Source: Podila epigama
Lineage: Eukaryota; Mortierellomycota; Mortierellomycetes; Mortierellales; Mortierellaceae
Assembly: GCA_015679605.1 (NCBI GenBank)
Contig: JAAAVE010000780.1
Span: 1-13,640 of the forward strand
Length of the DNA: 13,640 bases
Reading direction: 5' to 3'
The notes below the pieces were generated by a model that saw nothing but the letters and a program-made list of their open reading frames with translations, was not told the origin of the DNA and ran no database searches. Of this stretch, positions 1-8,065 are shown piece after piece. Each line of letters begins with the position of its first letter. Positions within the stretch are counted from its first letter, which is position 1. Position numbers and translations under genes: made by a program.

Positions 1-203
1 CTCCACACAAAAAAAAAAAAGCACAAATAAAAATAATACGCATGAACAGAGACGGGACGAGGCGCGAGAAATGAATTGAACAAAGCTGCAGATGGATGTA
101 GTGTGATGGCGACAAACAGGAGGACACAAGGACAGGAAGGCAGGATGACAGAGGGGCAAGGATGACAGACGAGGACAAACAAAGAGTAAGCCCAGGCTGT
201 TCA

Positions 204-270
204 TGTCTGTCTGTCTGTTCTCTCACTGTGTGTGCCTGTCTGTCTGTCTGCCTGCCTGTCGGACTGTCTG
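204..270. repeat. Imperfect (CTGT)n / (CCTG)n microsatellite
   Basis: Runs of TGTC/CTGT units around 205-218 and 237-258, with CCTG variants interspersed. It looks like ordinary tetranucleotide slippage sequence. No open frame gives it coding meaning. Confidence 0.8.
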
Positions 271-396
271 TTATGCCAATATCCTTGTCTGCCTGTATGC
301 CTGTCTAACCAACTCAACTGGTCAATTGCTGACTGACATGGATTTGTAAAACCCAAGAGCAATGGAATGGGATACTGGACACAGTCGCCTCGCCCG

Positions 397-418
397 TTTT
401 TTTTTTTTTTTTTTTTTT
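397..418. repeat. Homopolymer T(22)
   Basis: Twenty-two consecutive T on the + strand. It may be an old poly(A) tail read on the other strand or simple slippage. No retroelement body was identified next to it. Confidence 0.85.
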
Positions 419-849
419 GCTCTTTGCCTTCTCCAAAAAGTAGGTTCAAACAGATTGAGTTTCAACCCATCGCTCAGTCTTTGTCCGAGCGAGTGGCGCA
501 TGAGGATGTTCGTTCGTGCGTGTGCGTGCGTGTGCGTGCAGGGGGGGAGGAGCCTAAATGAAGGCCGAGATTCCTGCAGACGTCAATTGCACATGCATTG
601 TAGACACACCACCTACTGGTTTTCATTTCTTTAAGGTAGCCTTTAAATGAAGTCGTTCAAAAAAATATAAAAAAATAACAAAAAAACGCGTAAACGTTGC
701 ATCCTTATAATCTTTTAACTTTAGACAACGTTTCTAGTAATAGGAGAAGGTAACCAATACTCATAAAACTACACGAACAGATGCTTTTTAAAATGGAGAA
801 TGCAATGTAACATAGAGATGGTCACCATGTTCAGGAGGCAGAACCACCT

Positions 850-885
850 AATGGACAATGGGCAATGGACAATGGGCAATGGACA
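850..885 (+). repeat. 14-bp minisatellite, about 2.6 copies
   Basis: The unit AATGGACAATGGGC occurs at 850-863 and 864-877 and is followed by a partial copy to 885. It is itself built from a seven-base half-unit (AATGGAC / AATGGGC). Confidence 0.85.
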
Positions 886-1059
886 AAATAAAATAGACCC
901 CTGTCAAGAGACAACTCCAATGGCCGGAGGAAGCAACAAAATCAGGGGTTCGAAGAAAGTGGAGAGGGATACAATCCACGAAGGGTCATTCGCCTTCCAG
1001 GTGAACATGTACCCATACATCTTGCTACTTTATAAACGAATACTCAAGGCATCAACTTT

Positions 1060-1480
1060 GCATTGGTTGTTGGTTGACATGTGTACCAGATTTGTACTCC
1101 TTGAACTAAAACCAAATAAAGAAGCAGAGGGCCGTAGCAAAAAAGAGCAATATTCGACGTGTTCTTGCAGCTTTGGATTCCCAATATCATTCAAAGCGAC
1201 AATGGCACAGAGTTCGTCAACGCAGTTGCCAAGGTTATGACAGACTATCTATTCCACAGCACTCAAGATCGAATACAGTAGCAGAACGAAATGTTTCGTG
1301 CACTACGCACAGACAGTTGGGATGAATTCCTTCCCCATGGTGAAATTGCAACTGAACGCGAAATGCGACCAGTCTTCAGATTTCCACACCTTTCTTATTA
1401 TTCTTTGGATTGGATTATCCAGCAAAATTTCTACCAAAAAAGCGTTGATACCCATTGGTATATTTGTCACGACCCGAGAA
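1060..1480 (+). pseudogene. Decayed Ty3/gypsy-type integrase core remnant
   Basis: Pieces of a retroviral-type integrase catalytic core lie in order but in all three + frames. VDMCTRFVLLE (Asp codon 1076-1078) resembles the first-Asp block. QSDNGTEFVNAV (Asp codon 1198-1200) is the hallmark second-Asp block. VAERN (Glu codon 1284-1286) matches the region of the third acidic residue. SWDEFLP at about 1315-1335 matches the helix after it. Spacings (about 41 and 28 codon equivalents) are shorter than is usual for Ty3-like integrases, so there are deletions as well as frame changes. No reverse transcriptase, protease, gag or paired LTRs are seen. This is a dead fragment. The family (Ty3/gypsy) is inferred from the style of the blocks and was not tested. 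Confidence 0.72.
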
Positions 1481-1956
1481 GAAAACCCCAACTGACAACC
1501 TTTCGCTTATGTAACAGAAGGGACTTCTACTGCATCAAAGTTTTCTAAACTCGCTCACAAATGTGCCACACGTCCCTCGTAAGCATTTTGAACGGAATTC
1601 TATTAGTGTCAACAAATGTGTACGTTCTCAAAAGTAACCCAGTCTGACAATCATATCCTTCTCTTACAAAAAAGAACCTCCTCCTTGACATTCTTACAAA
1701 CAGTCAAAACAACACCTGTTCCAGGACAACGTCATGTATCAAAGTAAGTGAAGCAGAGTCTATGCCCCTTGGACAAGTAAAACATCGTTCGATTTTTAAA
1801 AAAAAAAAGAAAGAAAGAAGCAAGGATGTTTTATTTCTCTTGTGACAGAATGAGAATACAGGGTATGTTGAAGATTATGTGTAAACGTCCTCATTTCTTT
1901 TTTCTTCCTTTTGCATGTGTGAGAGTGTGAGAGTGTGAGATGGAACTGAGGGGGGG
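1481..1956. other. Intergenic, no gene seen
   Basis: AT-rich sequence between the integrase remnant and the 3' end of the minus-strand gene ending at 1957. It contains an A-rich/GAAA patch near 1797-1820. I see no coding signal or RNA gene. It probably includes the 3' untranslated and termination region of the minus-strand gene. Confidence 0.5.
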
Positions 1957-3492
1957 CTATACCGCGAGTGCAACAGTGTCCAGGGTCCGTGGGTCCCAGT
2001 TTTCTTTGAGCCCTTCCTGGTCTTGCTCCATCCTGCTGTCCTTGTTGTCCACAGCTGTCGATGACACCGCCTTCCCATTTAACACTCGAGGCGACAGATT
2101 GCTGGTGTTGGTAGCGTTACTGCCAAGGATCGACCGCGCATTAGAATGTTTCCGGCCTCTGGGTCGGGCTTCTTCCTGTCCTATGCCTCCAGGAGAATGA
2201 GGAATGACCCCATGCTTGATCCTGAACAGGTTCGGAACAACAGAAGATGACATGACGTGTGGCACTTGATGTTCAGGCAACTCGCATGTAAAGCTCAAAA
2301 ACGAATGTGTGATATGGGTCGTTGACGTGGATAGGTTGAGGTGCGCCATCATGTAAGGGCTGTTGACTTGGAGGCCGCCACGCGTCTTGACTTGAACCTT
2401 GGATGTTGGCTGTTGTGCATTGCCTGTGGCCAGGGACGTTGTGGATTCTGGCCAAGGTGGACAGGGAGGCAGATCTTTGGCCATGTCCGAAATTGTCATG
2501 GCGCTGTCTCGTGACTGGCGACCACCACGCGTCTTACCGCGCTTATTCGACCGAGAGCTTGAGCGGTGCTGGGACGGTGACCTGGTACGCTCCGCACGAC
2601 CCAGTCGGAGTGAATGCATGATGCTTTCCTCGAGTAGATTCCGACGCCAGACATGAGCCTGGTACTGACTCAGGCTTGGGAAGTCGCTCGGTCGGGTGTC
2701 GTAGGAGGAGGCCACTGTGTGCAATGTGTGTGACACTGACAAGGTCGGTGAATGTCCTCGTAGCACTTGTTGTTCGCTCCCTATGCCTCTCTTGCCTCTC
2801 TTTTTCTTTGGTGTCTTTGAACTGTACTCTTGTTCTGCCTGAATCACGAGTAGAGGTAAATCCGCACTCTTGCCTTGGCTGCGTGTGTCATGGCTGCCTG
2901 GGGATGTATTGATGTTATTATTGTTGTCGTTGTTTTGGTGGCTACTACTGTTGCTGCTGATGATGTTGTTGATGTTGTGATGACTGCTGCTGTTATCATT
3001 CTCGCTGTTACTGCTCAACTCTTTATGCATAGTCGGGTGGTCGCTCTGACGACTGACACTCCTCCGCTCTGCCTTGCTCTCTTTGTTACTCTTTTCTTTT
3101 GTTGTTGTGTCCAGTACCTCGACTTGCTCAGGTGCAATATGGCTGGTGGAAATGCAACTCGTGGCGGTGTCAGAGGTTGGGGTAGTAGGGGCATTTGTAC
3201 CAGCTGTTGGAGAGACCTCTGACATGGAGTTCTTCTTGCTCAGATTATCGAATGTGAAAAAGGTCGAGAGTCGGTTTTGGGTGAAGGAGCGTCGAGGAGT
3301 GGTTGTGCCACTGATACTGCCAGTCGTCTTGCCAGTGGCCATGGCGCTGCTGGGTTGTGTACTTGTTGAGGATTGTTGATGGTGAAGGCTCGCCTCACTT
3401 CCACTGGAGTCGTCTTTTAGGTGACTGAGTCGCCGGCCTAGTTTTGTTGACGACCGAAGGTAGTTGCGAGTAGACTCGAAGAGCTGAGTCAT
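1957..3492 (-). CDS. Unrecognised disordered basic protein, 511 aa
   Basis: One open frame without a needed intron. I place the start at 3492 (MTQLFESTRNYLRS), where the context has A at -3. The same frame stays open to 3909, but that extension is made of CAC/CCA/CAA simple repeats (poly-Pro, poly-His, poly-Gln) and reads more like a 5' leader. An amphipathic basic start (about 1-26) is followed by a Ser/Thr-rich region with TPRR- and SP-type sites. Next come an Asn/Ser/His-rich stretch (about 160-196), a short hydrophobic PLLVIQAEQEY segment (213-223) and a basic KTPKKKRGKRG cluster (226-236) that could be a nuclear localisation signal. The most protein-like block is FPSLSQYQAHVWRRNLLEES with the following IMHSLRLG (271-298), after which comes an SR/RG-rich basic stretch. 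There are no membrane segments and no catalytic motif. The mixed composition, with folded-looking islands in disorder, suggests a regulatory or scaffold protein; that is inference. I do not recognise the family. Confidence 0.68.
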   Translation of the reverse strand: MTQLFESTRNYLRSSTKLGRRLSHLKDDSSGSEASLHHQQSSTSTQPSSAMATGKTTGSISGTTTPRRSFTQNRLSTFFTFDNLSKKNSMSEVSPTAGTNAPTTPTSDTATSCISTSHIAPEQVEVLDTTTKEKSNKESKAERRSVSRQSDHPTMHKELSSNSENDNSSSHHNINNIISSNSSSHQNNDNNNNINTSPGSHDTRSQGKSADLPLLVIQAEQEYSSKTPKKKRGKRGIGSEQQVLRGHSPTLSVSHTLHTVASSYDTRPSDFPSLSQYQAHVWRRNLLEESIMHSLRLGRAERTRSPSQHRSSSRSNKRGKTRGGRQSRDSAMTISDMAKDLPPCPPWPESTTSLATGNAQQPTSKVQVKTRGGLQVNSPYMMAHLNLSTSTTHITHSFLSFTCELPEHQVPHVMSSSVVPNLFRIKHGVIPHSPGGIGQEEARPRGRKHSNARSILGSNATNTSNLSPRVLNGKAVSSTAVDNKDSRMEQDQEGLKENWDPRTLDTVALAV

Positions 3493-3524
3493 TTTATGGT
3501 TTCTGTGGTAGGCAGTGGGGTGTT

Positions 3525-3588
3525 GGTGGTGGTGGTGGCAGTGATGCGCAAGCAGTCGTGGTGGTGGTGGTGGTGGTGGTGGTGGTGG
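3525..3588. repeat. (GGT)n trinucleotide repeat, two blocks
   Basis: Blocks at about 3525-3538 and 3558-3588, separated by a short non-repeat stretch. Read on the minus strand in the frame of the 1957-3492 gene they would give poly-His and poly-Pro. They lie upstream of the preferred start codon. Confidence 0.85.
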
Positions 3589-4082
3589 AAGGAGTAGAAG
3601 TGGTTGTTGGTTGTGTTGTGGCACAGTAGTTAAGGTGGAGGTGCGTTTTTGTTGATGTTGTTGTTGTTGTATTATTATCCCTCTCACATACACACACTCT
3701 TTCTCCTTTAGATGTGAACAAACAAACGAGTTGTACGCCAAGAACGATTTGTTGGATAAGAAAAGAATGATTCCGGCAGTGCCAGAAATGGGTCCGCCCT
3801 GGGTTTGTGAGAGCAGTGAAAGAGAGAAAGAGACAATGGTGCGATGGTACGTACAATAGACACGAAAGAAAGGGAAGGGTGACAGAAGGAAGGTCAGGAG
3901 GAGTGACAAAGAAACCAGATGGATATGGAAAGAAGAGAGAAGGTAAGAAAAAAAAGGGATGTTCGTTACGTCTTGTTCAAAGAGTGAAATATGTAAGGTG
4001 AGGAAGATGAGGTATATGTAAGGTATGCAAACGGATTAGGAATTGGGAAAGTAGAGAAGTGCAGTAGGAGACAAGAAGGCGA

Positions 4083-4215
4083 CTGTGTGTTTGTATGTGT
4101 TTGAAAGTGTTTGTGTGTTTGTGTGTTGTGTGTTGTGTTCGTTGGTGGTGTTGCTGGTAGGAGGTTGGTTTGGTCTGGTCTGGATTGGTTTTGGTTTGGT
4201 TTGGTTTGGTGGTGT
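4083..4215. repeat. TG/TTTG-rich microsatellite cluster
   Basis: TGTGTTTG-type units at about 4083-4137 grade into GGTCT/GGTTT units at about 4171-4212. The + strand is almost free of C and A in places. Confidence 0.75.
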
Positions 4216-4360
4216 TGACGGATGGCTGGTTAAAGGATGGCTAGTCGGTGGTGTTGCTGGTGGTGTTGATGATTGTGGGTGAGGGACAACAAGAATTAAG
4301 AAAGAAAAAAAGGGGGATGAAAGGCAGGGATTAAGAAAGAGAGAAAGAGAGAGGGGTGGA

Positions 4361-4435
4361 AGTGAAAGTGAAAGTGAAAGTGAAAGTGAAAGTGGAAGTG
4401 GAAAGTGAAAGTGGAAGTGGAAAGTGAAAGTGGAG
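4361..4435. repeat. (GTGAAA)n hexanucleotide repeat with GTGGAA variants
   Basis: About five tandem GTGAAA units from 4363, followed by a higher-order alternation of GTGGAA and GTGAAA that repeats at least twice. This is pure purine plus T on the + strand. It follows a GA-rich stretch (about 4300-4357). Confidence 0.85.
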
Positions 4436-4557
4436 AAAAGAAGTTGAAGTTGAGTTGGTTTGAGTTGACCTTTTGAGAGCAATGGCGAGATTGACCGAAG
4501 GGGTCCTTTTGGCGAGATGGATGGATGGAGGGGATATTTTGTTTGGCCAAAGCCGTG

Positions 4558-4625
4558 AGAGAGTGAGTTAGAGAGTGGATGGGTGAGTGAGTTGAGTAAG
4601 TTGAGTGAGTGGAAGAGTGAGTGAA
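4558..4625. repeat. GAGTGA/GTTGA-type imperfect repeat
   Basis: Irregular GAGTGAGT and GAGTTGAGT units fill this interval. It continues the purine-biased character of the flank. Confidence 0.65.
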
Positions 4626-4817
4626 TTAAGCAATGGGGGATGGTTAAAGAAAGTGAAGGTGAAAATAAAGATAAAGATAAAAGAAGAAGAAGAGGATGAA
4701 CAAAGTGTGAATGGTGAGCAAAGACAGAAGGAAAGAAAGGTGGGGTGAATTGAGCATTGGAAAAAAGGGTTCATGGTGACACTCTTCGACCCACACGTTT
4801 TTTTTTTACCATGAACA

Positions 4818-4849
4818 CATTGACACGTTGACGCATTGACACATTGACG
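4818..4849. repeat. 16-bp tandem duplication
   Basis: CATTGACACGTTGACG (4818-4833) is followed directly by CATTGACACATTGACG (4834-4849), with one mismatch. Each copy contains two TTGACR half-units. The function is unknown. Confidence 0.85.
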
Positions 4850-4980
4850 CGGACATGATGGACATGGTGGCCTGACATACGCAGACACACCCACACTCTC
4901 ATGGACACAATGCATCGACTCATTCATCCCATCCCATCGTTGTCATCGCAAAATGCTCGAGATACAGTAGCATGAGAGTC

Positions 4981-6209
4981 TACCCTCCTTATGTAAAAAG
5001 GCATCCCCACCAAGGATTGCATTGCATCCAGACAGACCAGGAAAACCCGTCAGTTAGTACGAAGGTAGTCATGAATCCATCCAGGCACCAATTCCTTCTG
5101 TCCCTCCTTCCTTCCTTCCTTCCTCCGTGCATCCTTTTTTGCGCCATCCGACCCCCTGTCCCCCTTCCCTCCTCACTTTCATTCACTCTTTGCATCCCAA
5201 ACTAGTTTGAGAGCGACCCTTTGCAAAATTAAATATTGTTTCTCTTTATTATATCATTCACGGACATGACATGGGGTATGGCTGCACATCTTTATTATCA
5301 ATCATTTTTAATTGTAATAAGGAGATTAGGAAAAGACAGAGAGGTCAATTGGCCATCATTCTTTGGCCCATCCATCCATCTTTCTTTCTCAACTGACCCA
5401 TCAAAACAAGGAATAGGTCTCGGGCCATCTGTTCGGACTAGACGGTTCTCGTTATTTCTTTGCTGTTCCAAAAATGAGGGAAAGGATAGGATTGGATTGC
5501 GGGAAAGATGTCGTCTTGGCCCTTTTTTTCCCCTCTCCCATGGACGATGGTCATGTATGGTCATACATTGGGCCATGTATGGCCGTTGACCTTTGTTACC
5601 CTAACCTCCGCACTCGCATGAGCCCTTTGGCATGTGCATTGTTCTTTTCCTTCCTTTTTCCATCTTTCCCGCAATCCAATTGCTGCAAGGGAATGCGGGT
5701 AATTATAGTCCAGCCACATCTGGCTGTCACCATATTCTCTCTTTTTCATCTTTTCATCCCAACCTGCATGCCTGCCTGTCTGTCTGTCTTCAAAACCTCT
5801 AGTACCTGTAAAAACCTGCCTGCCTGCCTTTCTTTCCTTTCACCCCGCTGATAACATCTCTGAAAAGTCTGCGATAATAGTGTTGAATGGTAAGCATGTG
5901 CGGCTTCTTTATTGTTGATGGTTATCTTTTTGCCAACAACGCATGCTCTCATCACATGAACCTCACGCTTTCCTTCCCATTGTTTGTTGTGTTTGGGTAA
6001 GAGAAAAAAAAAGGGTGTTCTGACGGGATGGGATAGACCATCATGGCCATTACACAGCAGAAAAGACACCCTCAAAACATCAACAACCACTACCACAAAG
6101 AACATCTAGAACTACAAATACAATAACAATAACACGAGGACAGGGCACTCAAAATGAAAGGATGGCGAATGTCAGCACATGGTCCAGTCGCACCAACACG
6201 AGCTCAATC
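4981..6209. other. Intergenic region, no convincing gene
   Basis: Open frames of 60-125 codons exist on both strands, but none shows protein-like composition, splice continuity or a familiar motif. The DNA contains a CTTC run (about 5105-5123), a foldback segment (5491-5680) and CTGC/CTGT patches (about 5765-5830). The part nearest 6209 is probably the 3' untranslated region of the CENP-H-like gene. I see no tRNA or rRNA. Confidence 0.5.
5491..5680. repeat. 190-bp foldback segment with 20-bp perfect inverted ends
   Basis: ATTGGATTGCGGGAAAGATG at 5491-5510 is repeated exactly as its reverse complement at 5661-5680, with a 150-nt interior. The identity stops at both inner and outer edges. The interior carries two short stem-loops: ATGTATG/CATACAT (5553-5568) and GGCCAT/ATGGCC (5571-5584). 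They share a direct repeat CATGTATGG (5552-5560 and 5574-5582). The size and inverted ends suggest a MITE-like or foldback element, but I could not find a clear target-site duplication. No coding capacity. Confidence 0.6.
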
Positions 6210-7740
6210 TCAGTCATTCATTCCTCCAAGCTTGAGCATCAAGGACAGGTAGTGCGGATCTTTGGACCAGTCAATATCACTCTCCAAAAGTAAGCCCTAT
6301 GAAAGTGTGGTAAGGAATTTTTCAAAGTCCACGTTTAGTCTCTCCCACATATTGAATCCCACAAAAAAAAACCAATATCACTGTCGATTGCCAGACATCT
6401 CACCATGAGAACATTCGACACGACGCTATACTTGATGCGAACATTCTTGAGATCCTCTTCTATCCTACAATGTGGTGACAGTAGAAAATATCGAAAATAT
6501 CGTATGCACGTATGCATCACAGAAACAAAAAAAATCGGGTTTAGGGACGGACCTTTCGTGTTGGCTAGAGGACAACCCTCCAGATCAAAAAAACTGTTTT
6601 TCTTACTTTTGAATTGCACGCTGGTCACCGTCCGGTTCCTGTGTTGCAGATACAGCTTTGAAAGCAGCTGTTTCGGTATTCAATTTCTTTAGCAATATCC
6701 GGTTTTCATCTTGACAATCTATAAAAACCAAATCGATACGAGTTATCGATACGAATTCTGGACAAAAAACATAACCTTTTTTCACAAAAAGAACCTATTC
6801 TTTCGCATTTACCCAAGACTTTCATCTGAACACTTGACAATTCCTTTCGAAGATTCTGCAACTCATTGTACATGTGTAAATATTCAGACACTGCAGCATC
6901 TTGCTCCTGGATAGCCGCAGATAGCGATCTACAAAAAGAGTGTTGGTACCACAATTCAGTAAGTAACAGAAGGAACATTGATACCTTCTCTCTCTCACAC
7001 ACACACACTCACACACACGTACACAAATCTCAACTCTCTAATAAACCCTTTTGGTTTTCCAGATTCCATTCTTATAAAAAATGTCGAGAAAAGAGTAACG
7101 AGACGGAAAAAATAACGCCAGGCTTACCTGTCATCTTGACTTGAGTCATCCTTTTGCTTGAACAGCTCCTTGACTAGCACTGGGTACGCATGTACACTAA
7201 TCCATGCAGTGATACAACAAATGAGTAGAACGATAGGGTGCATTCAATTTGCACCTACTCGCTTTTTTCGCTCTACAACAGTACGCAGTATGACAACAAG
7301 TGAACAAAAAGTACACGTACTGTTCCAAGACTTTGACGTTGATTGATTCCATTGACGTTAAAGTCGCCAGTTCTCGCTTTAATGCGTCGACACTGTCTTC
7401 CACCTCTTGCCGCGTCCGCTCATCTGATGCTATCGAGTCTTTGATAGTAGACTCTTTAAGATTGATAACGAACCAACAGAACACAGCCCAAAGAATAAAA
7501 AAGGTGAAAAAAGAAAAAAGAAGTAGGAGATTGATATGAATATTGGTTGGTATCTGGTTAGTCTGGTCAAAGGAGGGTCAAGAACATTGGGATCCTGTAG
7601 TTCGTTGAACACATCCTACCATCCTGGGCAACAGCGTATTCCAGTTCCCGAATCTGCATGTCCAGCCATGCCTCATGGTCTGCCAACTGCAACACTTGCT
7701 CCTCCAATGTCACCAAGACTGTTGACTCTTCTATAGACAT
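6210..7740 (-). CDS. CENP-H-like inner kinetochore protein (Fta3/Mcm16 family candidate)
   Basis: Seven exons on the minus strand, in coding order: 7740-7620, 7453-7321, 7196-7128, 6928-6813, 6718-6607, 6464-6404, 6296-6210. All introns are GT-AG and every junction keeps frame, giving 232 aa, close to vertebrate CENP-H (about 250). The protein is mostly coiled-coil/helical, with heptad-like stretches at about 10-80 and 110-200. The C-terminal block SVVSNVLMGLLLESDIDW then SKDPHYLSLML (197-225), with Trp214 and Asp217-Pro218, matches the shape of the CENP-H C-terminal signature, a helix ending in an S-x-(I/V)-x-W-x-x-DP motif. CENP-H acts in the constitutive centromere-associated network, near CENP-I/K. 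The start at 7740 is preferred; an in-frame ATG at 7821 would add 27 residues. The gene is divergent from CDC37. The family call rests mainly on the C terminus, so another coiled-coil kinetochore protein remains possible. Confidence 0.66.
6995..7022. repeat. (CA)n microsatellite inside an intron
   Basis: CA/TCA dinucleotide run within the third intron (6929-7127) of the CENP-H-like gene. It does not affect the coding model. Confidence 0.75.
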
Positions 7741-8065
7741 TATTCTGAAGTGATGGAGAGCAAACCGTTTGACCTTTTCCCATGTAGTCCAATTTGTTTG
7801 GATTGAAAGGATTGTGCGCATCCACGTTTAGTTGAAGTCACGTGTATCTATCCGCCAACAAAAAAAGAGGGTAACCTCCTTCAAAAAAAAAAACATCTCG
7901 AAGTTTCTGCATCGTCCAAAGCCTTTTTCTTTTCTTTTTTCTTTTTCAGTTCCATCCATCCATTTCTCTTACAACCACCCTTCTACTCGACCTCAAACAA
8001 CGCAAAACAAGGAAAAGAAAGCCCTCAAGGAACGAAAGACAAACAAAAGGAACCAAGAAATAAAC
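7741..8065. promoter_or_regulatory. Shared divergent promoter region
   Basis: The 325-bp spacer separates the start of the CENP-H-like gene (-) from CDC37 (+). The CDC37 side has a pyrimidine tract (about 7921-7975, CTTTTTC-type units and CCATCCATC) followed by an A-rich leader just before ATG, with AAAC directly upstream. A-rich runs at 7860-7893 could serve nucleosome exclusion. I find no convincing TATA box. Shared regulation is inferred from geometry only. Confidence 0.5.

Larger units (their letters stand above)
1..1058. other. Gene-poor region with simple repeats
   Basis: I see no convincing gene here. Open frames are short, lack family resemblance and run across simple repeats. The stretch contains a CTGT-type microsatellite, a 22-nt T run and a short 14-bp minisatellite, each listed separately. 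The decayed integrase remnant that begins just downstream suggests part of this DNA is old transposon or its flank, but no LTR could be recognised. Confidence 0.5.
3493..4980. promoter_or_regulatory. Purine-rich 5' flank/leader of the minus-strand gene
   Basis: On the + strand about 3800-4760 is strongly G/A biased, so it is C/T-rich in the sense of the gene starting at 3492. It is broken into successive microsatellites: (GGT)n at 3525-3588, TTTG/TGTG-type at 4083-4215, GTGAAA at 4361-4435 and GAGTGA-type at 4558-4625. Long open frames here (for example 4036-4482 on -) are low-complexity artefacts. CT-rich leaders are common upstream of fungal genes, so promoter/5'UTR function is a reasonable inference. 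No TATA box or transcription start was fixed. Confidence 0.4.

Noticed and set aside
204-270. Possible CRISPR-like array from regular CTGT spacing
   Set aside because: Simple tetranucleotide microsatellite with no unique spacers, in a eukaryotic genome.
940-960. GGTTCGAA resembling a tRNA B box
   Set aside because: No matching A box, acceptor stem or cloverleaf can be drawn around it.
1465-1476. TGTCACGACCCG, resembling the start of some gypsy LTRs
   Set aside because: Only one copy, no partner LTR, no primer-binding site and no matching CA end. It is also too close to the integrase remnant for a normal element.
3493-3909. In-frame N-terminal extension of the 511-aa protein (139 codons, poly-Pro/His/Gln)
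   Set aside because: Open only because trinucleotide repeats avoid stops. The ATG at 3492 has a good context and starts normal-looking protein sequence. Transcript data could overturn this.
4036-4482. 148-codon open frame on the minus strand
   Set aside because: It is a translation of the purine-rich microsatellites (runs of SLSLSL, HFHFHF and TNTQT); low complexity in every frame and no motif.
5236-5589. 117-codon + frame in the intergenic region
   Set aside because: Composition does not look protein-like, it overlaps the foldback segment, it has no motif, and an overlapping minus frame is equally long.
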